DNA of 64,000 bases, taken from assembly GCA_938003855.1 (NCBI GenBank), contig CALKXD010000151.1:1-64000 (forward strand), in the 5' to 3' direction. Positions 18,501-26,363 of the stretch are shown here, piece by piece. The notes below the pieces were generated by a model. That model was not told the DNA's origin. It saw nothing but the letters and a program-made list of their open reading frames with translations, and did no database searches. Source of the stretch: an uncultured Granulosicoccaceae bacterium. Its GTDB lineage: Bacteria > Pseudomonadota > Gammaproteobacteria > Granulosicoccales > Granulosicoccaceae. A program made the position numbers and the translations under genes. How positions within the stretch are numbered: the first letter of the stretch is position 1; each line of letters opens with the position of its first letter.

Positions 18501-20487
18501 TCCGAATCAGCCGCCGGTGGCTGTCGCTGATGCTGTGATCGTCTACTATGGCGGTGGCAAAGCTATCGATGTGCTGGCAAACGATACTGACAACGACGGC
18601 TCGCTTGACCCTGCCACGGTAACTGTTGTCGATGCGCCGTTACATGGCAGCGTTGTCGTTCTGGAAGATGGCAGCGTGTTGTACTCCAGTGAGAGTGCGC
18701 TGAGCGATGAAGACAGTTTCAGCTATACCGTCGCGGATGCTGCAGGACTGGTGTCAAATACAGCGATTGTCGGTATCACTCTGCAGGACGCTGCGGATGA
18801 AGCACCGGTTGCGGTAAACGATACTGTGACTGTGGTGGCGGGTAAATCAAAGGCGATCAACGTGACGCTGAACGACAGCGATCTCAATGGCGATATTGAT
18901 CCCGGTACACTTAATATAGTGATGCATCCGGAGAATGGCACAGCGATTGTCACCGACGGCAATATTCTCTATACCCACACTGACCTCACCTCCACTACTG
19001 ATACCTTGTACTACACGGTCGCAGACTACGCTGATCTTGAATCCAATGTGGCCACAGTCAAAATAACAATTGAACCGGTCAGTAGTCCCGAGGCATTTGA
19101 TGATCTGGCGGCAATGCCACCCGGCGGAGATGCCATTATAGATGTTCTCGCCAATGATACGGCCAATACCGAGCTGGATAACACCAGCGTCATTGTTATT
19201 CTCACACCGGAGCATGCCAGTGAGTTTGATGTCAGAGATGATGGCTCTGTTTACTACCAGCATGATGGTGGTGGCAGTCGCACTGACAGCTTCGTGTATA
19301 AGGTCTACAACGTTCAGGGGATGGCGTCGAACGAGGGGCGGGTGGATATCACCATCGGGCCGAAGCTGCTGACGATCAACGACTTGAGCTACGAAGGGGC
19401 GTTTGCCTTACCTTCTGACCAGTACGGGGAGTCCAGCCTTAACTATGCCAGTGGCATCATTGAGGTCGATGGCAATTCGCTCTATATCGCCGGGCATACC
19501 CATGATGACGCTATTGCCGAGTTCGCGATACCGGCGTTGGTGAACAGCCGGTCCATTGCCGATCTGAACACTCCGGCTTCGCCAACTCAGTCTTTTATCA
19601 AGGTTATCGACAGGGCAACCGGTGGCAATCCGGATTCACTTGATCAGATTGTCGGTATGGAAGCGGTCAATGGCAGCCTGGTGGTCAATCTGATGGAGTA
19701 CTACGATGGCCCCGGCGACAACACCTTCACGACGCTGGTGGTGGAAGACGCTGGCGATCTTTCGGTATCGAATGTGTCGGCCATACATCAGATGGAAGGG
19801 CGTGCGCGTTCGGCCGGCTGGCTTAGTCCGGTGCCTGTCGAGTGGCGTGATCAACTGGGTGGTGATTACATTGCCGGTAACTCCAGTGGCCACCCGATCA
19901 TCTCCAGGCTCAGTGTCGGTCCCTCGGCGTTCGCCGTTAACCTTCCGGACACGCTGACATCGAGCGCCCGGCAGTCGATTGCTGCGACAGAGTTGCAGGG
20001 GTATTCATTGACTCATCCGCTGCATGAAGATTTGTTTAACGATGATTCCTCAAACACCCTCTGGAACCACATGAGTCTGGCTCGCTATGGATTTATCGTT
20101 CCGGGCACCAGCACCTATCTGACCGTTGGCTGGTCAGCCGGGCATCAATCCGGGGTTGGCTATAAAAATCGCCTTGAAGACGGGTCCGAGTGTCCGGGCT
20201 ATTGTGCAAATTCGTCGGCCGACGCGCACAACTATTACTGGTTGTGGAACGTTGACGACTGGATGGCGGTTCAAGCCGGTGACAAAGCGCCACACGAAGT
20301 AGCGCCGTACGAGTGGGGCCAGCTTGATCTGCCGTTTCAGACGGATACCTACCTCAACGAGGTTGGTGGTGCCTCATACGATGCCGCCAGCGGCCTGCTG
20401 TATATGTCGATTCTGCGTGCTAACGACACGATTGGTCCATACGACAATCCACCGGTGATCGTCGCCTACAGGATCAGCACGCAGTAA
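15517..20487 (+). CDS. giant secreted multi-Ig (cadherin-like) surface protein
   Basis: Exported 1656-residue protein. A signal peptide covers about residues 1-33. Three tandem modules of about 97 residues follow (34-324), each with FDQWR, ARPWG, SG and a VRL...W core, resembling beta-sandwich modules with a TDG...VYVRLW motif. Ten Big_9/cadherin-like Ig repeats of about 95 residues run over 327-1281 (VLANDT, DG, DSFSYTV, SNVA). The C-terminal 375 residues look beta-propeller-like (SLYIAGHTHDD, PPVIVAYRI) and match no family I can name. The start has AAGGAAG 7 nt upstream. No LPXTG, RTX tail or C-terminal sorting helix is seen, so the route to the surface is unclear. Likely role: adhesion or cell-cell contact. 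A T-tract terminator follows. Confidence 0.85.
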   Translation: MQIIGEIQGLKRLFYGLVVCAASQFCLLSVAHAAPSISSHAPGDVLVNGSTVIVDADDDPFDQWRLTVGETRARPWGLYSSGERSVGDPLKAVLKRIPANGEALYVRLSHRLANAGWKHVNYEFIAANADEVARITSPALESPLASGMIVSWQPGISLFDQWRLTTGTSAARPWGVFSSGVKDASAPLQVPLSRIATDGGSVFMRLSLRVTGSSWNHFDYQYTAATAQQTARIVQPVTEGTVANGQTLQWLPGLSRFDQWRITTGATKARPWGNYNSGDKSADDPLEVTLSKIPTDGSPVYVRLWHRVAGGRWSFVDSVYESTVPAPPPVASNDVASLVQSEQRTLDVLDNDTSDLPLDRSSILITLSPQHASDFQVNENGTVSYTHRGDGSTEDRFRYIVFSNTGLESNEAEVTLTIEPLPNVLPVAANDTVSLIRGTQAMVAVLSNDTDSDGVDATSIEVVRDATHGELSLQADGTIQYQHDGSADTVDAFDYTVKDTQGGLSNVATVTVTIDPVPAPQAGDDSLSLVQGEEKVINVLANDSSATGLDVSSILITTGPLHADGFKVNGDGTIAYRHDASGSTDDSFTYTVATPTGVVSNEATVLVSIEPLPNLAPVAANDAVNVYRGLVSPIEVLLNDTDADGSINADSIAVVVDARHGSLDVADGRIVYHHDGSAGTDDTFSYTVKDDLGELSNVAVVTVTVDPVPAPQAVDDASVLSDASTVLIDVLSNDISIAPLDSTSILITRGPQFDDGFQVNGDGTISYTHDGKGAAKDSFQYKVATTSGVQSNEATVAITIEQPTVVLANNDEVTLTAGVAQAIDVLANDIPAGSIDVTSVVVTVEPGHAQSYNVNADGTVSFTAGGDGVLADSFSYKFSTLDGTESNTAQVLITIEEPIVNIAPAAENDAAMLDTLTVRQIPVLANDTDSDGALDVTSVAIVEAPLHGEVVVHDDGSVSYTHQDADTLADSFSYTVNDDKGLPSNVAVVTVTMVVPNQPPVAVADAVIVYYGGGKAIDVLANDTDNDGSLDPATVTVVDAPLHGSVVVLEDGSVLYSSESALSDEDSFSYTVADAAGLVSNTAIVGITLQDAADEAPVAVNDTVTVVAGKSKAINVTLNDSDLNGDIDPGTLNIVMHPENGTAIVTDGNILYTHTDLTSTTDTLYYTVADYADLESNVATVKITIEPVSSPEAFDDLAAMPPGGDAIIDVLANDTANTELDNTSVIVILTPEHASEFDVRDDGSVYYQHDGGGSRTDSFVYKVYNVQGMASNEGRVDITIGPKLLTINDLSYEGAFALPSDQYGESSLNYASGIIEVDGNSLYIAGHTHDDAIAEFAIPALVNSRSIADLNTPASPTQSFIKVIDRATGGNPDSLDQIVGMEAVNGSLVVNLMEYYDGPGDNTFTTLVVEDAGDLSVSNVSAIHQMEGRARSAGWLSPVPVEWRDQLGGDYIAGNSSGHPIISRLSVGPSAFAVNLPDTLTSSARQSIAATELQGYSLTHPLHEDLFNDDSSNTLWNHMSLARYGFIVPGTSTYLTVGWSAGHQSGVGYKNRLEDGSECPGYCANSSADAHNYYWLWNVDDWMAVQAGDKAPHEVAPYEWGQLDLPFQTDTYLNEVGGASYDAASGLLYMSILRANDTIGPYDNPPVIVAYRISTQ
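15616..16488 (+). repeat. three tandem WR-PWG modules in the adhesin
   Basis: Three in-frame copies of about 97 codons encode [FD]QWR[LI]T.G...ARPWG followed by I..[DN]G and [FY][VM]RL. Copies 2 and 3 are closest to each other. Confidence 0.7.
16495..19359 (+). repeat. ten tandem Big_9-like Ig repeats in the adhesin
   Basis: Ten in-frame copies of about 95 codons. Two subtypes are visible: one with SILIT and F.VN.DGTI.Y.HDG (repeats 1, 3, 5, 6, 10), the other with NDTDSDG and HG...DG.V.Y (2, 4, 7, 8, 9). Repeats 1-5 alternate strictly. Confidence 0.75.
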
Positions 20488-20533
20488 CCGGGCTGCCACT
20501 GCCTTTATAGCGCCGCTTAATCCATCGCTGAAC

Positions 20534-20560
20534 AAGGCAGTGCGTTTCGCACTGCCTTTT
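20534..20560 (+). terminator. Rho-independent terminator of the adhesin gene
   Basis: A perfect 11-bp stem AAGGCAGTGCG (20534-20544) / CGCACTGCCTT (20548-20558) with a TTT loop, ending in a short T-run, 46 bp after the adhesin stop. Confidence 0.85.
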
Positions 20561-20769
20561 ACTTTGTGTAGCCCACGGGTGCTTTGCCCAGCCCGGCGCC
20601 ACAGGGTTGATGCGCCCGCAGTGCTGGTGAGCGCTTGCTCGCGCGGCTCGCCGGCTGAACGATGGCTGGTCAATCGTGACAAAACTTGAACTATTTGCAT
20701 GATTTTTAGTGCCTCAAGTATTCTAGCTACACGATTCACCAGGCTGGCATCCCAAAGGCACACAATCTT

Positions 20770-23157
20770 ATGAGTATTGACGTCCCCGCAGCGCACTTCT
20801 ATCTGGGCAAACGCACCAAAGACGATACGCCGCTGTTTTTCGAAGCGGCAGACCTGACCACCCATGGCGTGATCGTCGGTATGACTGGATCGGGCAAAAC
20901 CGGTCTGGGTGTGGTGATGCTCGAAGAAGCGCTGTCCTCCGGTATTCCCACCCTGATTATCGATCCCAAAGGCGATATGGGTAATCTGCTGCTGACCTTC
21001 CCGCAGTTGTTGCCGACGGACTTCATGCCCTGGATCAGCGAGTCTGAAAGCAACGGCGATCCTGTCCAGGCGGCGGTGGAAAAAGCAGAGCTATGGAAAT
21101 CGGGATTGCAGCGTTCCGGCATTGAGCCCGAGCGTATTGCCAGTCTGCGTGAGAACGTTGATTTCACGATCTACACGCCGGGTTCATCGGCCGGAATACC
21201 GCTTAATATCATCGGCAATCTGGACGCACCCGCTGAAGGTGCCGATCAGGAAAGCATGCAGGACGAGATCGAGGGATTTGCCTCGGCACTGCTGGGCCTG
21301 GTCGGGATCGAGGCTGACCCGCTCGGCAGTCGTGAGCATATATTGCTGTCTAACATAATTCACTGGTCCTGGTCGCGCGGGCAGGGGCTTGATCTTGGCA
21401 CCCTGATCGGGCTGGTGCAGCAGCCACCGATGCGCAAGCTCGGTGTGATCGATCTTGATACCTTTTTCCCGATGACCGATCGCGTCAAACTGGCGATGAA
21501 ACTCAACGGGCTGGCAGCCTCTCCGGCGTTTGCCAGCTGGACCGAAGGACAGACTCTCGATATGCAGCGGATGTTGTACGGCGAGAATGGCAAACCGCAG
21601 GCGGCGATTGTGTCTCTGGCGCACCTCAGCGAAGAGGAACGGCAATTTGTCGTAACGCTGTTGCTGTCGAAGATGGTGACCTGGATGCGGTCACAGCCCG
21701 GTACCACTGATTTGCGAGCGTTGGTGTACATGGATGAAGTATTCGGCTACGTGCCACCGACTGGTGCGCCACCGAGTAAAAAGCCGATTCTGACGATACT
21801 CAAGCAAGCGCGTGCGTTTGGTGTGGGTATGGTGCTGTCGACGCAGAATCCAGTCGATATCGACTACAAAGCCCTGTCCAATGCTGGCACCTGGATGATC
21901 GGTCGCCTGCAAACCGAGCGCGACAAAGACCGCTTGCTGAATGGCATGGGCGCCTCGGACGGCTCTGTGGATGTAGCGGCAATCGGCAAGACTATTTCTG
22001 CGCTCGACAAGCGTCAGTTTATTTTCCATTCAACGCGCACCAGTGAGCCGCAGGTGTTCGGGACGCGCTGGGCGATGTCGTATTTACCCGGGCCCCTGAC
22101 ACGTGATCAGATACGGCAGCTTACCAGTGACGAGCAGCGCGCCGCCTCCACTGCCGGCGCCAGTGATGCGACGGGCAAGGCCGGGGCGCCGGTTGCACTG
22201 GCCGACAACGAAAGTGCCGTAGAGCCTCAGATTGCAGACACCGTTCGTGTGCGCTATCTCGATCCCGGTGTCGACTACGCTGAGGCGATTGGTGCGTCAG
22301 CAACCGGTAAACGTCTTCAGGCCGGAGTGGCGGTGCGGGTGGAATTGCTGTTTGACGATACCAAGGCAAAATTGCGCCATGAGGCAGAGTGGGAAGCGAT
22401 CATTACCCCGTTAGACGGCCCGCTGGATGTGGATGATGCGATTAGCGTTGATTACGATGATCGCGATCTCAGTGCCAAGGCACCAGAGGGTGCAATCTAT
22501 GTATTGCCCGATGCGAAAATCAAAAACAAAACCTATTTCAAATCTGCGCAGACGGCGATCAAGGATCACCTGTACCGCAATGAGGAGCTGGAACTATTCT
22601 ATAACCCGTCGCTCAAGCTCTACTCGCGGGTGGGTGAAAGCAGCAGTGACTTTGAAGCCCGCTGCCGACAGCAGGCTGACAATTGCGTCGATACCGAAGC
22701 CGATAAGCTACGTGTGGTGCTGGTTAAAAAACTCGACCGCATTAACACCGCCATTGAAAAAGCAGAGGATCGGGTACGCGAAGCCCAGTTTGATGCAGAA
22801 AGTCGCAAGCGGGATCAGCGCAATACCCAGATACTCGATCTGGCCGGTGGACTGCTGGGTGGGCTGCTGGGCGGGCGCAGCAGTACCCGCTCGATGATAA
22901 CCGGGGGCATTCGGCGCAACCAAAGCAAAGGGCGCATGGCGCAAAAATCCGCCGAGCGGCTTAAAACCGCGGAAAATCGCTACAATGAGCTCATGAACGA
23001 CCGCGAAGAGTTAACCGACGAAGTCAGAGAGGATCTCTTCGCCATTCAGGATGAGTATGAGCAGAAGGCGCGCGATATCGAAAAGATGGTGGTCGGTCTG
23101 GAAAAAACCGATATCGCGATCGACGAAGTTGCCCTGGTGTGGATTCCAGTGGACTGA
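20770..23157 (+). CDS. HerA-like P-loop ATPase with C-terminal coiled coil
   Basis: Cytoplasmic 795-residue ATPase of the HerA/DUF87-like, FtsK-HerA superfamily. Walker A is GMTGSGKT at 37-44, followed by LIIDPKGDMGNL. Walker B is ALVYMDEVFGY at about 317-327. The sensor region LSTQNPVDIDYKALSNAGTW follows as in HerA/VirB4-like ATPases. After the ATPase core (to about 440) comes an unassigned beta-rich part, then a charged coiled coil (about 640-790) interrupted by a Gly-rich GGLLGGLLGGR hinge. It has no signal peptide, membrane helix or neighbouring nuclease, so it is neither a conjugation ATPase nor a classic HerA-NurA pair. It is a single gene between a terminator upstream and a convergent hairpin downstream. 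Role unknown: DNA or protein translocation is plausible. Confidence 0.8.
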   Translation: MSIDVPAAHFYLGKRTKDDTPLFFEAADLTTHGVIVGMTGSGKTGLGVVMLEEALSSGIPTLIIDPKGDMGNLLLTFPQLLPTDFMPWISESESNGDPVQAAVEKAELWKSGLQRSGIEPERIASLRENVDFTIYTPGSSAGIPLNIIGNLDAPAEGADQESMQDEIEGFASALLGLVGIEADPLGSREHILLSNIIHWSWSRGQGLDLGTLIGLVQQPPMRKLGVIDLDTFFPMTDRVKLAMKLNGLAASPAFASWTEGQTLDMQRMLYGENGKPQAAIVSLAHLSEEERQFVVTLLLSKMVTWMRSQPGTTDLRALVYMDEVFGYVPPTGAPPSKKPILTILKQARAFGVGMVLSTQNPVDIDYKALSNAGTWMIGRLQTERDKDRLLNGMGASDGSVDVAAIGKTISALDKRQFIFHSTRTSEPQVFGTRWAMSYLPGPLTRDQIRQLTSDEQRAASTAGASDATGKAGAPVALADNESAVEPQIADTVRVRYLDPGVDYAEAIGASATGKRLQAGVAVRVELLFDDTKAKLRHEAEWEAIITPLDGPLDVDDAISVDYDDRDLSAKAPEGAIYVLPDAKIKNKTYFKSAQTAIKDHLYRNEELELFYNPSLKLYSRVGESSSDFEARCRQQADNCVDTEADKLRVVLVKKLDRINTAIEKAEDRVREAQFDAESRKRDQRNTQILDLAGGLLGGLLGGRSSTRSMITGGIRRNQSKGRMAQKSAERLKTAENRYNELMNDREELTDEVREDLFAIQDEYEQKARDIEKMVVGLEKTDIAIDEVALVWIPVD

Positions 23158-23215
23158 GACACCATTGATCAGCGTGGTGAAATAAACACACGGTATAACC
23201 AACCGCTGTATGGCA

Positions 23216-23248
23216 GTGGCGGCGTACCGGCACAACGCCTGCCGCCAC
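23216..23248. terminator. hairpin between convergent HerA-like and GH12 genes
   Basis: GTGGCGGC (23216-23223) pairs with GCCGCCAC (23241-23248), extended inward by GT/AC with one bulge. It could serve both strands. No T-tract follows. Confidence 0.4.
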
Positions 23249-23263
23249 CACGCCATCCTGGTG

Positions 23264-25063
23264 CTATGAAGATGCTGCTTTTCTTGCGCGCCGTAGTCCA
23301 CCAAGAGCCAGCAGCGCCAGTAAGTAGAAAGTCGTGTCGAACCCGGAACCGCCTAGCGTGCACCCGGAGGTCTGGGTTCGCAGGATGATGTCGCCTGTTG
23401 GCACTGAATCATTCTGAATGGCGAATGGCTCGACAGGGTCCGGTTCAGCGAGTGGGGTCTCCGTCGCCGGACCGGTCGCGGGCAGATCGTTGCCTGGTGG
23501 ATCTACAAGCAGTGGTGCTATTGGCGCAAGTGTGCGCTGTATGGTCCACTCATCGGCTTGAAAATAACCGCTGCCCCACCAGATTTCGGTGCCTAACAGA
23601 ATGTTGGCCATGCACCAGTCGTCTTCGATTTTCACGGTGTTTGAACCGCGCCCGAAGGACTCGGCAAGCTGATGCGAGTAAGTCCGTGACCATTCTATAA
23701 AAGTGGACCAGTTGATTTGTCCGGATGTGGTGGGTTGCTGTGCCACAAAGGCGATGTATTCAGGGTCGCTTGGTTTGGTATAGACATCGTAGCCCTTGCC
23801 ATCCAGTTCTATCGAGGTGACAAAATCTCTGCTGCCGGACGGTAGCCGCTCCGGCCCTCTATCGAGCCATAGCATGATCTCGAAGCGTTGATTACTGTCG
23901 CGGCCGTTACGCACCAGAGAGTTTACGTCGCACTCGCCGTCGAGCTCATGGAAAAATGATTCCACCGCGATGTTGCGTTCGCCATGGACTGTCTGGCCGT
24001 CGTGTTCCTTGCTGCGTGTGGTGTCGTGATCACTGCTGAACGTATAGGTAAACTGGTAGAACGGCATGCTGTCGACGCGTGCCGGCAGTCCGGTTTCTGC
24101 CGGTGTTTCCAGTAATGATGATCCAGAGTACTCACCCGGTGATTTGACACCATAGATGATTTCAGGGTAAGACTTTACCAGCCAGACCTCACCGTTCACA
24201 TCGGACTCATTGCCCCAGTCATAGGTCCAGCGCGGGGTAACGTTTCCTGCAATCGAGTCAACCGAGATGCATTGCTCCCAATCGGGCAGGGTTGACGCGC
24301 AGAAGTTCCAGGCGTTGCTTGCCAGTATAAAGTCGCCAAAGGCCAGGTTGGGGTGGTACAGAACAACAGGGCAGTTGCCGCGCTCGTTCATCAATGGCTG
24401 ACCCGTCGAATCTATGGCAGGGCGCAGACACAGCGGACCATTGGTTGACCCTATCGGGCTCATGCTGCTGACGTAGGTGGTGCCCCCTGCAGGTGGGCTG
24501 GTATTGAGCGTGCTGCTGTAGCGTGGTGGTTCTGGTTCTGGTTGGGGCTCGGCAGGTGGTGAGGTGTCGTCGCTGTTTGCCAGTGCGTCGGCACTGCTAT
24601 CTCCTTCGTTGCAGGCTTCGGTGCTGATGGTCCATTGCTGTGGTGGTGAGGTGATCAGTTGTCCGTCATCGTCACCGTCGAATCCGGTCAGTACAGCGGC
24701 CACTTCGGACACAATGCCTGCTGGCGTATCCGGTTTTAACTCAAAAGACAGTGTGTGTGACGGCCAGCTGATCGCCGGTAGCCGGCTGTAGATATGGGCA
24801 TTGGTCAATTTGACCAGTTTGAAATACCGTTCCGGTGTGTTGCCGCTACTGTCGTCGGTGGCATTGCTGTCGGCCCATGCGGCGATGCGCACCACGCCAT
24901 CGCAGGCACTTTGACTCGGGCTGTCGCCGACACTGAACGATAATTCCTCTGTCTGCACCTCTGTAATTTGAGCGGTGGCTGATGAGCCTGTGGCAATAGC
25001 TGCAAGCGCAACAGCGGCTGCCAAACGCCGCGCCAGGGACGGGCTTTTTACCGTAAACGTCAC
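23264..25063 (-). CDS. GH12-like secreted beta-glucanase with JDVT-CTERM-like tail
   Basis: Exported 599-residue protein. It has a signal peptide (about 1-32), an N-terminal beta-rich domain (about 35-150), a Pro/Glu-rich linker, and a domain at about 205-515 with glycoside hydrolase family 12 hallmarks. These are WLVKSYPEIIYG, the nucleophile-type Glu (about 395) in RFEIMLWLD, and the acid/base-type Glu (about 493) in LLGTEIWWGSG. GH12 enzymes cut beta-1,4-glucans or xyloglucan. The C-terminus has a Cys followed by GFDTT, a short hydrophobic helix and an Arg-rich end, the layout of JDVT-CTERM sorting signals (Cys, D-x-T, helix, basic). GTG 25063 is preferred: AAAAGGA (complement of 25071-25077) is 7 nt away, but only 1 nt from the alternative TTG at 25069. 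Confidence 0.75.
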   Translation of the reverse strand: MTFTVKSPSLARRLAAAVALAAIATGSSATAQITEVQTEELSFSVGDSPSQSACDGVVRIAAWADSNATDDSSGNTPERYFKLVKLTNAHIYSRLPAISWPSHTLSFELKPDTPAGIVSEVAAVLTGFDGDDDGQLITSPPQQWTISTEACNEGDSSADALANSDDTSPPAEPQPEPEPPRYSSTLNTSPPAGGTTYVSSMSPIGSTNGPLCLRPAIDSTGQPLMNERGNCPVVLYHPNLAFGDFILASNAWNFCASTLPDWEQCISVDSIAGNVTPRWTYDWGNESDVNGEVWLVKSYPEIIYGVKSPGEYSGSSLLETPAETGLPARVDSMPFYQFTYTFSSDHDTTRSKEHDGQTVHGERNIAVESFFHELDGECDVNSLVRNGRDSNQRFEIMLWLDRGPERLPSGSRDFVTSIELDGKGYDVYTKPSDPEYIAFVAQQPTTSGQINWSTFIEWSRTYSHQLAESFGRGSNTVKIEDDWCMANILLGTEIWWGSGYFQADEWTIQRTLAPIAPLLVDPPGNDLPATGPATETPLAEPDPVEPFAIQNDSVPTGDIILRTQTSGCTLGGSGFDTTFYLLALLALGGLRRARKAASS

Positions 25064-25070
25064 ATTCAAA

Positions 25071-25077
25071 TCCTTTT
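25071..25077 (-). promoter_or_regulatory. ribosome binding site deciding the GH12 start
   Basis: AAAAGGA on the minus strand. Spacing is 7 nt to GTG 25063 and 1 nt to TTG 25069, favouring the shorter reading. Confidence 0.6.
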
Positions 25078-25280
25078 GAATAACTGATTATATTAACGAC
25101 TGAATGGTTTCCCATTCCGCTGACGTATCGCAAGTTTAGGACCGCATGGGCGCTGACTGAGGTCATAGGCAGGTATTGGCGGGTATTTGATGTTCGCCCC
25201 TGGCTGCATCAGCGGTGTGCTTTAAGCGGACGCAAGGGTGGTCCAGGTAACGCCACGAGTCTGACGTTGAACGGCGAATT

Positions 25281-26141
25281 CTAACAACCCGGTGTGGGCG
25301 GGTCGCTGAAACAGCGACGCAGATTGCCGGCGACAATTAGCCCGCATGCCTCAGGGTTATCTGCGGTGCCCGACCAGACGGTCGACAGCACATTGTGTAC
25401 AAAGGCAAACCGGGCAATACGATCATAGGAGTAGCCGAGAACGTCGCTCGTTGTGCGCAGAAGCCGCCGTGTGCGAGCAAGCTGCCCGCACAATGGTGCG
25501 GATCGCAGCGGGTTGGCAAACAAGTTGGATACCTCATAGGCGGGATCGCCAAACAGACCTTTCGGGTCAATCGCCAGCCAGCCTCGATTACTTTTCATGA
25601 TGTTGTGATGATGAAGATCGCCGTGCAGAGGGACTTCGGCTTCGGTGGTTTCGAGCAGCGAGTCTGCAATGGCCGCCGCCTCTCTTATCAGGGGGTTCCG
25701 GCTGGTGCTGGCGGCGTGGTACAGATCACTGAACCGTGAGCGCAGCGGAATGAGTTCGGCAGGTGGGGCGCATCTGCGATGCTCATGAAGTTTCTGCACG
25801 ACACTGCAGATTATCGCAGAGGCTTTATCATCGTGCCCGGCGTAGACTAACTCTGCAAGCTCGCCCCCCGGGGCATATTCCAGCAACAGTGCGTCTGCGT
25901 TCGCATTGATCAGTTCTACCGCGCCATGTCCGTCGTACCAGTGCAGTAGTGCTGCTGCGTGCTTTTCGTCCTCTCTGCCAACAGCGTTGAGTACCTTCAA
26001 TACTGCCAGCATGCCATCTGCCTGCGCGGCCCGGTATAACGTTGAGGTTGCGGTGGTGGCGATCTTCTGCTCGACACGAAGCGCCCAGTCGTCGGCGATA
26101 GTGTTAATGGCCAGGGTCTCAGCTATTAGTGCAGTCAGCAT
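25281..26141 (-). CDS. aminoglycoside/hydroxyurea phosphotransferase, StrB-like kinase
   Basis: Cytoplasmic 286-residue kinase of the APH(6)/hydroxyurea antibiotic resistance kinase family, which includes streptomycin 6-kinase. Visible motifs are LLLEYAPGGELA (hinge region), the catalytic loop HGDLHHHN with its Asp, and the metal-binding DPKGLFGDPAYE. Whether it confers resistance is unknown; many chromosomal homologues phosphorylate unknown small molecules. It lies 210 bp upstream of the GH12 gene on the same strand. It starts at ATG 26141 with only a weak, closely spaced GAGG. Confidence 0.85.
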   Translation of the reverse strand: MLTALIAETLAINTIADDWALRVEQKIATTATSTLYRAAQADGMLAVLKVLNAVGREDEKHAAALLHWYDGHGAVELINANADALLLEYAPGGELAELVYAGHDDKASAIICSVVQKLHEHRRCAPPAELIPLRSRFSDLYHAASTSRNPLIREAAAIADSLLETTEAEVPLHGDLHHHNIMKSNRGWLAIDPKGLFGDPAYEVSNLFANPLRSAPLCGQLARTRRLLRTTSDVLGYSYDRIARFAFVHNVLSTVWSGTADNPEACGLIVAGNLRRCFSDPPTPGC

Positions 26142-26363
26142 ACCTCATGAAAAACTACACCGTCTAATCACGGCTGGTGCAACCGTGTCAGCAATGCCGG
26201 TTGTTCACGCAGGCCTTGTGGTGGTAGATGTTGGCTGCTCGACTGGTCGAGTTGCAGCTCTTTTTTACTTTTTTTACGGCGGCTGTCGAATATTTAAGAA
26301 TTATGCAGATACCGACCGGTCAGGTTGAACCGGTGGTCTATAGTTGTGTCTGCGATGTAGCGA

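Noticed and set aside
20770-23157. Conjugation or type IV secretion ATPase
   Set aside because: The sequence has a HerA-like core, but no tra/vir genes, relaxase or mobile-element genes occur in the window.
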